Shown here: positions 26,447-34,839 of the stretch, piece by piece
Numbering within the stretch: the stretch's first letter is position 1
Layout of the letters: every line of letters starts with the position of its first letter
From: Streptomyces justiciae
GTDB lineage: Bacteria; Actinomycetota; Actinomycetes; Streptomycetales; Streptomycetaceae
DNA length: 64,000 nt
Assembly (NCBI RefSeq): GCF_015163075.1
Contig: NZ_JADDXU010000013.1
Location: 62,001-126,000, forward strand
Direction: 5' to 3'
Made by a program: the position numbers and the translations under genes
The notes under the pieces: generated by a model
Database searches by the model: none
Told to the model about the DNA's origin: nothing
What the model saw: only the letters and a program-made list of their open reading frames with translations

Positions 26447-26620
26447 TCACCGCTCGCGGTCGAACCAGGCCGTTGACTCGGGCAGGAACAACAGCACGAC
26501 CACGGGCACCCCGAGCAGGATCCGCACCGCCGCTTCGAGGAACGGCCCGGCCGACTCCGCCTCGCCCAGGCGAGTGACGGTCGGCAGCACCATGAGCGCC
26601 ATCAGCACGACGGTCGTCAT
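26447..26620 (-). CDS. Small two-helix membrane protein, 57 aa
   Basis: Reads MTTVVLMALMVLPTVTRLGE, then FLEAAVRILLGVPVVVLLFL and ends PESTAWFDRER. Two hydrophobic segments are joined by an acidic turn. The codon third positions are almost all G/C. A GTG two codons upstream is an alternative start. Function unknown; short frames like this are easily missed. Confidence 0.4.
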   Translation of the reverse strand: MTTVVLMALMVLPTVTRLGEAESAGPFLEAAVRILLGVPVVVLLFLPESTAWFDRER

Positions 26621-27103
26621 CCGCACCCCGCCACGTGCGCTTCCGTCGTACGTGAGGCAGAGCGCTGTACGGCTCGCAGTGGTGCGGGCATCACGGGTTC
26701 ACGCACGTCGGACATCGGCACCATCCCCCCAGCTGATTACGTATCGCCATCTTCTCTGTAGTGGATCTGTCCGGTGCCGTAGTCCAGGCGTCGTGCCGTC
26801 TCCACCAGTGATTCGAGAGGGTCCTTCGTGAAAGGCCGCCACGGTGCGGAGGGTCTGTTGCGACGCGCCTGTCGGCGGCGCCGGATCCACGACACGACGT
26901 TCTTCATGGGTGTGCACGATCGACTGGCACGTAGGGAACATCTGTTGCGTCTGCGAACACTCGGGAGGTATTCGCCATGGTGCGCCACCCCTTCCGGTCC
27001 ATAGAAATATCTACCAGCATGTAAAGAGCCTGGTCGGCCGCCCTGGCAGTGGGAGGAATGAGCGGTCCCGCTTCGCGCGGGCCAACGGATCCCGGAGGAC
27101 ACC
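26621..27103. other. Intergenic region, no gene recognised
   Basis: Contains only low-bias frames on both strands. A GGAGG at 27094-27098 belongs to the next gene. Confidence 0.45.
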
Positions 27104-27625
27104 TTGCGCTCAGGGACGAAGCAGGCTGTGGAATGGCTAGCCGCCGCCGCGAGCGACCCGCGGATATGCAAGCGGCAGTGGCACGACGAGGGCGGGGTCG
27201 CCGTACTGGCTTGCGGGCGGTTCTGGGACGTTTTGAGTGTGCCGGAGGACCTGGGTGTGCCGGCCTTGGACGCGCTGCTGTGTATCCCGCAACCGCCCGG
27301 GCCCGCGCTGGCGGACGCCGCCGCCCGTCGGGTGGCCTTCTTCCTGCCGCCGGATCCGCAGGGCCGCTGGATCGGCTCGGGCATCCGCTACGCAGGCCGA
27401 GGCGCGTGGATCGCCGTGCCCGCACCACACCGGGTGGCCGGACGGCTGCGCTGGCTGGTCCCACCTGACGGCACCGGTTCGCTGTTCGTTCCGGCAGCCG
27501 TGGAACTGGCCCTGCAGCTGGCGCTCGGCCGGCGCGCCACCCACGGTGATCCGAAGCGGCGCTGCCCGATGTGCGGGGCACCCAGGGCACGGCCCCTCCA
27601 GCGCGGCACCGACGGCACGGGCTGA
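27104..27625 (+). CDS. Hypothetical protein, 173 aa (primase/polymerase-N-like)
   Basis: Starts at TTG 27104, five bases behind GGAGG. The layout is SGTKQAVEWLAAAASDP, VAVLACGRFWDVLSVPEDLG, ADAAARRVAFFLPPDPQGRW, GAWIAVPAPHRVAGRLRWL. It resembles a widespread Streptomyces group distantly like the N-terminal part of bifunctional primase-polymerases but without catalytic acids. It ends with a CPMC knuckle (residues 158-161). Function unknown. It is convergent with the next gene; the gap holds a small CTCGC/GCGAG hairpin. Confidence 0.65.
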   Translation: MRSGTKQAVEWLAAAASDPRICKRQWHDEGGVAVLACGRFWDVLSVPEDLGVPALDALLCIPQPPGPALADAAARRVAFFLPPDPQGRWIGSGIRYAGRGAWIAVPAPHRVAGRLRWLVPPDGTGSLFVPAAVELALQLALGRRATHGDPKRRCPMCGAPRARPLQRGTDGTG

Positions 27626-27667
27626 CCCCTCGCGTGCGAGAGGAGAGAAAGGGGAGCGGGGGTGGGG

Positions 27668-27970
27668 TCAACGCACCGGCACCAGCGCGGCCTTGCTCAC
27701 CGAGGGCGGGTCGATACGAGGTTCTCGCCGGCCCTGTCCCTGGGGGGTGACGTACCGGGACCCTCGTGTCACCGAGGGGGCATCGGAGGCGAGGTCGGTC
27801 CACTGCGCGTCCGGCGCGCCGGGCACGGTCCGGCCGCGGGCCTGCCACTCCGCGACCAGGCGGGCGTAGATGGGCGGGTCCGGTCGCCGTAGCGGGCTCG
27901 GCGCGCCGAAGGACGTCGGCCGGTCGTCCCGCTCCAGGAAGAGCGGCCCGGTGGTGACGGTGCAATCCAT
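27668..27970 (-). CDS. Hypothetical protein, 100 aa
   Basis: From ATG 27970 (MDCTVTTGPLFLERDDRPT) it reads PPIYARLVAEWQARGRTVPG and APDAQWTDLASDAPSV. This resembles short soluble Streptomyces proteins of unknown function. The first 17 codons of the longer frame are omitted because they lack coding bias and a ribosome site. Confidence 0.55.
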   Translation of the reverse strand: MDCTVTTGPLFLERDDRPTSFGAPSPLRRPDPPIYARLVAEWQARGRTVPGAPDAQWTDLASDAPSVTRGSRYVTPQGQGRREPRIDPPSVSKAALVPVR

Positions 27971-28019
27971 GGCGAGGCCAACGCGCCGGGGCACGCCGGT
28001 GGCACGCCCGGAGAGGGGC

Positions 28020-28470
28020 ATGGCCTCTATCGGGGGAGCTGCCGTCCCTCTTTCGGGGCCATGGGGTTATCTGACGTACTACGCGACCTGGAACCTCGGT
28101 GCGAACACGCTCGGCCAGTTCGGCACCTTCCTGTGGACCGCGCTCGCCGACGGAGAGGTCGCCCGGTTCTCCCAGCTGCCCCTCCTCGGACTACCGGCCG
28201 GCTTCCTCTCCGGCCTGGTGTTCATGCGGGTCGTCGACCGGCCCGCCCGGCATGCCTGGTTCGGCGTCGGCAGCGCTCTCATCGTCCTCGCCTGGGCGCT
28301 TCCCGTGCTGCTCGGCCCCAGCCGGTTCACCCTGGTCGCCGTCATGCTCCTCTCCGGCCTGGGCAACTCCTTCGCCGGAGGGTCCATCTACAAGGTCTGG
28401 TCCCAGGAACTGTTTCCCACCCTGCTGCGGGCCCCGGCCCAGGGCGTGACGATGGCCTTCACCAGTTGCG
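28020..28470 (+). pseudogene. MFS transporter fragment
   Basis: From ATG 28020 the frame gives four or five consecutive membrane segments: GPWGYLTYYATWNLGANTLG, LPLLGLPAGFLSGLVFM, FGVGSALIVLAWALPVLLG, FTLVAVMLLSGLGNSFAGG and then FPTLLRAPAQGVTMAF. This is the second-half segment of a sugar-transporter-like MFS protein; the first and last helices are missing. After about 28470 the frame becomes unrelated sequence antisense to the lipoprotein gene. It is therefore an internal fragment, not a functional transporter. Confidence 0.7.
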
Positions 28471-28505
28471 GGTGGCACTGCCGGCCCGCTGCCGCCTTGG
28501 ACCGG

Positions 28506-29177
28506 TCAAGAGGGCTTGACCGCCGATACGGCGGTGACGGTCACCGTGTCGTCGCACTCGGCGAACTGCCCGTCGTCCAGGGCCACCTGATGCGCTCCAG
28601 ATCCCGGCAGCCCGACGACCATCGTGGGATACAGCACGGGCGCTGAACCGGACACGCAGTATCCGTCGCCCTCTCCCTGCACCTGCACGAACGTCAGCTT
28701 CACCCACGCCTTGCCGCCAGGGGCCACCGTCACTGACGCCGTGGCTCCGCTCTGCTTGACGGTGAGAGGCACGTTCATCTCGGGAGAGCCGTTTCCGGCG
28801 CCGGCCACGGTGGGGTGCCCCGTGAGGACGCACGTGCCTCCGGACGTGTTGGTGAACTCGACGACGGCCGCCCCGGTCCCCGTACCGGCCGGCCGCACGT
28901 CGGCCTGACGTGCGGTCGCCTTGAGACTGCCCGCGGAACAGGTTGTCGCCGAACCGCCCGGAGCGGGCGCGGACGACGGCGGCGCGGAGACGGAGTCGGC
29001 GGGTTCCGGGGCGTCGGGTGTGGACGGGGCCGCCGAGCTGACGGCCGCGGACGGGGTGACGCTGCTGTCTCCGTTGTCCGCACCGCCCCCATCGGGCTGG
29101 CATCCCGACACTGCCAGCGCCGCTGAAGCCACGATGACCGCCAACGCCGAACCGCGCACTGCGTTCATGTACCGCAT
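28506..29177 (-). CDS. DUF4232 lipoprotein
   Basis: Encodes 223 aa from ATG 29177. A lipoprotein signal is present (ALAVIVASAALAVSGC, with lipobox cysteine), followed by a Ser/Pro/Ala-rich linker of about 50 residues and a DUF4232 domain (LKATARQADVRPAGTGTGAA, VVEFTNTSGGTCVLTGHPTV). The domain is a beta-sandwich with a conserved cysteine pair. It is anchored outside the cell; the role is unknown. Its 3' end overlaps the decayed reading frame of the MFS fragment. Confidence 0.82.
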   Translation of the reverse strand: MRYMNAVRGSALAVIVASAALAVSGCQPDGGGADNGDSSVTPSAAVSSAAPSTPDAPEPADSVSAPPSSAPAPGGSATTCSAGSLKATARQADVRPAGTGTGAAVVEFTNTSGGTCVLTGHPTVAGAGNGSPEMNVPLTVKQSGATASVTVAPGGKAWVKLTFVQVQGEGDGYCVSGSAPVLYPTMVVGLPGSGAHQVALDDGQFAECDDTVTVTAVSAVKPS

Positions 29178-29439
29178 GCTGTCCCCCGTATCCCAGTTGT
29201 CCGGAGCGTGGCTCTTCGCCGCTCCGTCGAACCAGACAGAACGGTGAAGGTGGTCAGTTCTGCCGCACTGTGGCCTGTGACCCACTGGTGACGAAATCCG
29301 GCCATAGCCACCGTGGAACGGGCCGGACTGACCCTGGGGGCTGTCCGAGAAGGGCGGGTAGCCGTCATGGCGCCGCTCTTGCCTGGTCGCTCGCAGTGCG
29401 GCGCGAAGGTAGCAGTGTGCAACCAATAGACTCCACTGC

Positions 29440-30735
29440 GTGAAGATCGTGCAGCGGTGGCTGCTGTGGCTGATGCTGGCCTGCTACGTGTTGGCCGGCG
29501 TGTTCCCGGCTCCCGGCGAGAAGCTGCGGGGACTGACGCTGCCGATCTCTGCGGGTGGCAGAGCTGTGACGGTGTCGATGGTGCTGTTGGCGGTGATGCT
29601 GTTCAGCGCCGGTCTGGGGGTACGGGTCGCGGACCTGCGCGCTGTGGTGTCCCGGCCGGTGCGGCTGGTGCTCGGCCTCGCAGCCAACGCCGTGCTTCCG
29701 CTGCTCGTGCTGCCCGTCGTCGCTCTGGGTCTGCGTGCGTGGCCCGATACGGCCGAGGCGGAGGGGCTGGCGGTCGGGCTGATGCTGGTGCTGGCGATGC
29801 CGATCGCGGGCGGTGCCGCCTCCTGGGGGCAGAACGCGGGCGCCAACGTCCCCCTGATCGTGGCCATGGTGATGGGCTCCGCGCTGCTCAGCCCGCTCAC
29901 CATCCCGCTGGGGATGCAGCTGGCCGGCGTCCTGGTCGGCCCTGACGGCGCAAGTGTCCTGGACGACACGAGCGCGGTCGACCTCATCGCCCGGACCGGG
30001 GCCGGAGCGTTCGCGCTGGTGTCGGTGGTGGTGCCGTGCCTCGCCGGAATCGCCGTGCGGGCCGCGCTCGGCGAGGCCCGCACGCGCCGGCTCCTGCCCA
30101 CGGCCAAAGCGGTCAACCTGCTGAACATTCTGCTGCTCTGTTACCTGAACGCCGCCGGCGCCCTCGGGCAGGCCCTCGCCCACCCGGACCCGGACCTGCT
30201 GGTGCTCGCGCTCGGTCTGTCCGGTGCGGTGTGCTGTCTGGCCTTCGCCTGCGGCCGATGGATGGCCCGTTGGACGGGCGACGACCAGCCGGAGCGGCTC
30301 TCTCTCACCTTCGCCACCGGTATGAACAACAGCAGCGCCGCGGCCGTGCTGGCCGCCGGCTGGTTCTCCCACCGCCCCGAGGTGCTGCTGCCGACCCTCT
30401 CCTACAGCCTGCTGCGGAAACTGGTCGCAGGAACAGCAGGCAAGCCACCCCGTCCGAAGCAGAAGCCCCCATCTGTGGGCCCCCGTACAGGGGCACGCCG
30501 TGTAGTGCCCCGCGCAGCAGGGCGCCATGCGAGACGCGGACAAGCCGGACTCCGATCGGTCCGGCGCGGGTTCCCGGTCAGCCGTCGCAGGCGCAGCCCG
30601 CTGCCGTCTTGGCCTCGGCCGGTGTCTGGACGGGATCGATGGCCTGCTCGTCGGGGGTGCAGCAGGCGGTGGTGCCGCAGCATGCGTCCGGTGCGGTTGC
30701 CGTGGTCTTGCCGAGTGTGTCGGCGTCGGCCTTGA
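29440..30735 (+). CDS. SBF/bile-acid symporter-like permease with abnormal C terminus
   Basis: Starts at GTG 29440. The first 330 or so residues contain about nine membrane helices typical of SBF/ArsB-type transporters, with LTFATGMNNSSAAAVLAAGW as the conserved binding-site helix. Related proteins take up or export anions; next to an ars operon an arsenite or arsenical role is plausible but not proven. After LSYSLLRKLVAGTAG (about 30435) the frame turns into basic, low-complexity sequence. It runs 158 bases antisense into the 3' end of the ArsI-like gene. The natural end is probably lost by a frameshift near 30440. Confidence 0.72.
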   Translation: MKIVQRWLLWLMLACYVLAGVFPAPGEKLRGLTLPISAGGRAVTVSMVLLAVMLFSAGLGVRVADLRAVVSRPVRLVLGLAANAVLPLLVLPVVALGLRAWPDTAEAEGLAVGLMLVLAMPIAGGAASWGQNAGANVPLIVAMVMGSALLSPLTIPLGMQLAGVLVGPDGASVLDDTSAVDLIARTGAGAFALVSVVVPCLAGIAVRAALGEARTRRLLPTAKAVNLLNILLLCYLNAAGALGQALAHPDPDLLVLALGLSGAVCCLAFACGRWMARWTGDDQPERLSLTFATGMNNSSAAAVLAAGWFSHRPEVLLPTLSYSLLRKLVAGTAGKPPRPKQKPPSVGPRTGARRVVPRAAGRHARRGQAGLRSVRRGFPVSRRRRSPLPSWPRPVSGRDRWPARRGCSRRWCRSMRPVRLPWSCRVCRRRP

Positions 30736-31087
30736 CGACGTAGACCTCCCAGGGTTCCTGGCCCGGGCCGGTCACCCAGGTCTTGTCCTGGACGGCGTAG
30801 CAGCAGGAGGTGTTGTTCTCCTCGAAGGTGGCAAGGCCCGCCTGCTTGAGCCGGGCGGTGGCGGCGGTGACCTGTTCGGTGCTGTCGACCTCGACGCCGA
30901 GGTGGTCCAGGCGGGTGTCCTCGCCGGCCTCGCCCTCGATCAGGACGAGCTTGAGCGGGGGCTCGGTGAGGGCGAAGTTCGCGTAGCCGGGGCGGAGCTT
31001 GGCCGGCTCGGCGCCGAACAGCTTGGCGTAGAAGGCGATGGAGCCTTCGAGGTCGGCGACGCGCAGGGCGAGCTGAACACGGGACAT
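30578..31087 (-). CDS. ArsI/CadI-like glyoxalase-fold dioxygenase
   Basis: Encodes 169 aa. The two-repeat vicinal-oxygen-chelate fold starts MSRVQLALRVADLEGSIAFY. The metal site includes the histidine in TRLDHLGVEV and the glutamate in EPWEVYVV; position 5 is Gln where characterised ArsI has His. The vicinal cysteines in NNTSCCYAVQDKTWV match the organoarsenical-binding pair of ArsI C-As lyases, which demethylate trivalent organoarsenicals. A cysteine-rich tail (DACCGTTACC) follows. It is divergent from arsR and shares its operator region, so it should be induced by arsenicals. Confidence 0.8.
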   Translation of the reverse strand: MSRVQLALRVADLEGSIAFYAKLFGAEPAKLRPGYANFALTEPPLKLVLIEGEAGEDTRLDHLGVEVDSTEQVTAATARLKQAGLATFEENNTSCCYAVQDKTWVTGPGQEPWEVYVVKADADTLGKTTATAPDACCGTTACCTPDEQAIDPVQTPAEAKTAAGCACDG

Positions 31088-31114
31088 GGCGGTCTCCCTG
31101 ATTCGGTCCTTGTT

Positions 31115-31177
31115 TCGACGTCTGTCGATACAGCGAGCTTGCCTCTCCGGTTAGACGGATGTCAACATAGACGTATG
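31115..31177. promoter_or_regulatory. ArsR operator/promoter region
   Basis: The 87-bp gap between the divergent ArsI-like and arsR genes contains TCGAC-N4-GTCGA (31115-31128), ATGT-CA-ACAT (31159-31168) and CATA-N4-TATG (31166-31177), the last covering the arsR start. Symmetric AT-containing repeats of this kind are typical for ArsR dimers. Confidence 0.5.
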
Positions 31178-31561
31178 TCGAATCTGGAGCTGAAGGTGCT
31201 CGACCAGGACGCGGAGGCGGTCGCGTGCTGCTCGCCGATGGTCCGCGAGCCGCTGGACGAGGAAGCCGCCGCCGACCTCGCGAAGATGTTCAAGGCGCTG
31301 GCGGACCCGGTCCGGCTGCGGCTGCTGTCGCTGATCGCCTCCCACGAAGGCGGCGAGGCGTGCGTGTGCGACCTGACCGGCCCGTTCGACGTCTCCCAGC
31401 CGACCATCTCCCACCACCTCAAGGTGCTGCGCGAGGCCGGACTGGTCGGCTCAGAGCGGCGCGGCACCTGGGTCTACTACTGGGTCCTGCCCGCCGCCCT
31501 GGCCAAGCTCTCCTCCCTGCTGCAAGCCCCGGCCGGCGCGAGTGCGGGAGCGGCGAGATGA
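31175..31561 (+). CDS. arsR: ArsR-family arsenical-responsive repressor
   Basis: Encodes 128 aa from ATG 31175. The winged helix reads MFKALADPVRLRLLSLI, then the metal-sensing loop GGEACVCDLTGPF with the CVC pair, and the recognition helix QPTISHHLKVLREAGLV. An additional CC pair lies near the N terminus (EAVACCSPM). Cysteines in these places bind arsenite and release the repressor from DNA. The stop overlaps the aquaglyceroporin start (ATGA), so the operon is arsR-aqp-arsC-arsN. Confidence 0.93.
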   Translation: MSNLELKVLDQDAEAVACCSPMVREPLDEEAAADLAKMFKALADPVRLRLLSLIASHEGGEACVCDLTGPFDVSQPTISHHLKVLREAGLVGSERRGTWVYYWVLPAALAKLSSLLQAPAGASAGAAR

Positions 31562-32322
31562 CCGCGACAGGGGTACTCGGCCGCCGGACGGCCGCGGAGT
31601 TCGTCGGGACGGCCGCGCTGGTCACCGTCGTGGTCGGCTCGGGCATCCAGGCCACCAAGCTCACCGGTGACGTCGGGCTACAGCTGCTGGCCAACTCCCT
31701 GGCCACCGTGTTCGGCCTCGGCGTGCTCATCGCGCTGCTCGGCCCGGTCTCGGGCGCACACTTCAACCCGGTGGTCACGCTGGCCACCTGGTGGACCGCC
31801 CGCCGTGACGGTGAGGGCAGGGGCCTGCGCGAGGTCGCCGCGTACGTACCGGCCCAGATCGCCGGTGCGATCGGCGGCGCCGTTCTCGCCAACGCGATGT
31901 TCGCCGAGCCGCTGGTGCGCTGGTCCGCCCACGCCCGCTGGTCCGGACACCTGTGGCTGGGAGAGGTCGTCGCCACCGCCGGCCTGGTCCTGCTGATCCT
32001 CGGCCTGGCCCGGACCGGCCGCGCGCACCTGGCCCCGGTCGCGGTCGCCTCCTACATCGGCGCGGCCTACTGGTTCACCTCAAGCACGGCCTTCGCCAAT
32101 CCTGGTGTGACGGTCGGCCGGGCCTTCACCGACACCTTCGCCGGGATCGCGCCCGCCTCCGTGCTGCCGTTCATCGCCGCCCAGCTCGTCGGTCTCATGG
32201 CCGGACTGGGCCTGGTCACCGCGCTGTTCGGCCGCACCCCTCCAGCCGTCGAAGCCGAGGCTGAAGCCGAAGCCGTGGTCGTCCCGCACGGCGAACGCCA
32301 ACCCGCCGAAATCGGCCACTGA
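31558..32322 (+). CDS. Aquaglyceroporin (MIP family), arsenite channel
   Basis: Encodes 254 aa with six membrane helices (first: GTAALVTVVVGSGIQATKL). The two pore loops appear as GAHFNPVVTLATWW and FANPGVTVGRAF, i.e. NPV and NPG instead of NPA-NPA. Such channels in ars operons let arsenite made by ArsC leave the cell down its gradient, replacing an active pump. It overlaps arsR by 4 nt and is followed by arsC after 43 bases. The C-terminal 25 residues are acidic and low-complexity. Confidence 0.88.
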   Translation: MTATGVLGRRTAAEFVGTAALVTVVVGSGIQATKLTGDVGLQLLANSLATVFGLGVLIALLGPVSGAHFNPVVTLATWWTARRDGEGRGLREVAAYVPAQIAGAIGGAVLANAMFAEPLVRWSAHARWSGHLWLGEVVATAGLVLLILGLARTGRAHLAPVAVASYIGAAYWFTSSTAFANPGVTVGRAFTDTFAGIAPASVLPFIAAQLVGLMAGLGLVTALFGRTPPAVEAEAEAEAVVVPHGERQPAEIGH

Positions 32323-32365
32323 CCCTGCTGCACCACCCCGCCCGCCCCAGAAGGAAACCCTCCCC

Positions 32366-32785
32366 GTGACCGCTCCCGCGATCCCCTCCGTGCTGTTCGT
32401 CTGCGTGCACAACGCCGGCCGCTCCCAGATGGCCGCCGCCTTCCTCACCCACCTCGCCGGCGACCGCGTCCAGGTGCGCTCCGCAGGCTCCGCCCCGGCC
32501 GACACCGTGAACCCGGCCGTCGTCGAGGCCATGTCCGAGGTCGGCATCGACATCTCCGCCGAGGTTCCCAAGGTCCTCACCACCGAGGCGGTCCAGTCCT
32601 CCGACGTCGTCATCACCATGGGCTGCGGCGACGCCTGCCCCTACTTCCCCGGCAAGCGGTACCTGGACTGGCAGTTGGACGACCCGGCCGGCCAGGGCAC
32701 GGGCGCCGTCCGCCCGATCCGCGACCAGATCGAGCAGCGGATCCGCGGCCTGCTCGCCGAGCTCGACATCGAGGCCACACCGTGA
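32366..32785 (+). CDS. arsC: Arsenate reductase, low-molecular-weight phosphatase type
   Basis: Encodes 139 aa from GTG 32366 behind AGAAGGAAA. The phosphatase loop is CVHNAGRS (C-x5-R), and the later redox cysteines are in MGCGDACPYFPG. This is the thioredoxin- or mycothiol-coupled family that reduces arsenate to arsenite. The last four bases GTGA overlap the next gene. Together with the channel it completes arsenate detoxification. Confidence 0.93.
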   Translation: MTAPAIPSVLFVCVHNAGRSQMAAAFLTHLAGDRVQVRSAGSAPADTVNPAVVEAMSEVGIDISAEVPKVLTTEAVQSSDVVITMGCGDACPYFPGKRYLDWQLDDPAGQGTGAVRPIRDQIEQRIRGLLAELDIEATP

Positions 32786-33285
32786 CGGCCGCCGCGGTGA
32801 CCGTCGCCGCGATGCTCCCCGAGCACGCCGACCAGGTCCTGGCGATCTACCAGGCCGGGATCGACGACGGCGACGCCACCTTCGAGGAAGCCGCCCCCAC
32901 CTGGCAGGCCTTCGACGCCACCCGGCTCACCGAGCACCGCATGGCCGCCCTCGACGGCGACGGCCGGGTGCTCGGCTGGGCCGCCGTGGTCCCGGTCTCC
33001 GACCGGTGTGCGTACGCCGGGGTGGTCGAGCACTCCGTCTACGTCGATCCCGGTGCCCGAGGGCGCGGCGTCGGCCTCGCCCTGCTCCAGGCGCTGCTGG
33101 CCTCCACGGACGCGGCCGGGATCTGGACCGTCCAGTCCGGCATCTTCCCGGAGAACACCGCCAGCCTCGCCCTGCACATCAAGGCCGGCTTCCGCATCGT
33201 CGGCACCCGCGAACGCCTCGGCCGCCACCGCGGTCGCTGGCGCGACGTCGTCCTCGTCGAGCGCCGCAGCCCCGCCGTGGCCTGA
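32782..33285 (+). CDS. ArsN-like GNAT N-acetyltransferase
   Basis: Encodes 167 aa, starting at GTG 32782 with a 4-nt overlap to arsC. The GNAT core is VYVDPGARGRGVGLALLQAL (acetyl-CoA loop) and GIFPENTASLALHIKAGFRIVG. The sequence is of the phosphinothricin acetyltransferase group, to which ArsN belongs. ArsN acetylates arsinothricin, an organoarsenical antibiotic. Position in the ars operon favours ArsN over a phosphinothricin enzyme. Confidence 0.8.
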   Translation: MTAAAVTVAAMLPEHADQVLAIYQAGIDDGDATFEEAAPTWQAFDATRLTEHRMAALDGDGRVLGWAAVVPVSDRCAYAGVVEHSVYVDPGARGRGVGLALLQALLASTDAAGIWTVQSGIFPENTASLALHIKAGFRIVGTRERLGRHRGRWRDVVLVERRSPAVA

Positions 33286-34203
33286 CCCGGGCTTCGGGTA
33301 AGGCCGGGCGGCCCCTCCGCCCGGCGAACGCCGCGGTGTGCCGCGTCCAGGGACATGCGTGTAGGCCAGGGAGGCGGGGGCGTTGTGCCATTCGGTGAGG
33401 GCCGGCAGCAGGATGACCTCGTCGCGGTCCTGCGCGTCGTCGCAGGGTGTGCCGACGGACCTGCGGTGGACGGCGCGCCAAGAGGTGTGCGCTTGGGCAG
33501 TTGCTGCAGGCCTTGTTGGTACAGCGCGTTCGCCTCGCTCTGCGCGGAGGCCGCCCGGTCTGGCTGGGTTCTCGTGAAGAGGGGCAGGGGAGCGAGGCGG
33601 TGGGGTAACAGGGCCGTGGTGCGGGTCCTCGTTCTGCCGGCCAGTGTCTGCTGGGCTGTGCGCGCGATGCGCAGGTGTTCGGGAATGTCCTGGCCGCGGG
33701 TTACCGTCGGCTCCACTGACACCACCCCTGAACTGACCCTGAACCCACCGGGCTTGATTCCGCGCCGCGGGGCGATCGGTCCAAGCCAGAGCGGGCGATA
33801 GGTCTGATATCTGCCTTCCAGTGACGTGGCCGCCGCATCAGCCACGTCCGTTCGCGGACCTGCCGTACACCTCGGTCTCCGGATCCGGAACCGCGCGCAG
33901 CATGGCGACGGCGCGGAGGGCGCCGTCGGCAAGCATGGGCGTTCCACTGTCCAGGCACCATCGCACAGGGCCTGAGATTCCCTCTTCCGCGCCGCACAGT
34001 CGTACAATTGTTCGCTCGGGAACGGGACCGCTGGACGGTACGGACCTCTCCATCGGGTCTTGCGGTGGGGGCGTGAGTGCTCCCTGTCGCCGGGGCCGCC
34101 GACGCTCAACTCGATGGCCGAGCCGTACGCCGTGGTCGTCCACCGGTTCACCCAACGACGCGATCTTGAGGCGGTGCCGGCTCCTGCCTCTTGAGACGCC
34201 GCG
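33286..34203. other. Long stretch without an intact gene
   Basis: About 0.9 kb. Minus-strand segments with some coding character exist in different frames: SVEPTVTRGQDIPEHLRIAR at about 33650-33720 and GISGPVRWCLDSGTPMLADG at about 33900-33980. They may be pieces of one degraded gene, but I do not recognise a family. No tRNA, IS end or array is seen. Confidence 0.4.
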
Positions 34204-34572
34204 TCAGGTTGCCAGGGGTGATCCCACGCGGTGGGCTGTTCCGTCGAGGTCGACGTACGTGAATTCTCGGAGTTCGTAGGGTGTGTCCGCGGGCTGTGTG
34301 AAGCGCCCTTCAACACCGGAGTTCTTCCACTCTGCGTAGATCGCGTCGGCGTCGCTCACATAGAGGTAGATCACAGCGCCGGTGCGGGAAGGATCGTGTT
34401 CGGCCCACTCGCTGACGTGAACGGACATTGCGCCCCGCTCGGCGAAGCCGTAGCGGTGCGGGCCTTCGTAGGCGTGCACGGCGAAGCCCAGGCGACGGTA
34501 TCGATCGAGCGCGGCGTCAAGGTCTCGGACGGGGACCACGGGCGCGACGCTGGTGAAGACCACTTCTGACAT
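34204..34572 (-). CDS. Glyoxalase/bleomycin-resistance (VOC) family protein
   Basis: Encodes 122 aa from ATG 34572 (MSEVVFTSVAPVVPVRDLDA). One VOC unit: ALDRYRRLGFAVHAYEG, MSVHVSEWAEHD, IYLYVSDADAIYAEWKNSG, ELREFTYVDLDGTAHRVG. The strand histidine and glutamate are partly replaced, as in the drug-binding bleomycin-resistance-type members, so it may bind rather than convert a ligand. The region 34573-34839 behind it contains only a possible 30-codon fragment at 34632. Confidence 0.75.
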   Translation of the reverse strand: MSEVVFTSVAPVVPVRDLDAALDRYRRLGFAVHAYEGPHRYGFAERGAMSVHVSEWAEHDPSRTGAVIYLYVSDADAIYAEWKNSGVEGRFTQPADTPYELREFTYVDLDGTAHRVGSPLAT

Positions 34573-34839
34573 CTGGTCAGTCTCGCATGCGGTGCCCGGA
34601 GCGTCGCCGGGTCGGCCGACAGTGCGGCGCAATGAGTGAAGTACTGCGGCAACGCGAGGAGTTGCTGCTGTCCTCGCTGGAGAAATTGTGCCTGGAGGTG
34701 ACCGAGGTGGTCGTCCGCTGTTGAGGCCCTGCTGCGCTCGGCCCGCTGACCTGCCCGCGTCAGAGCTCAGTGACACCCTCGGCATCAGCGTCAGCGAAAC
34801 CACCGACTCGGGGCCGCCCTGAGTCGGATGCCGAGCCGA

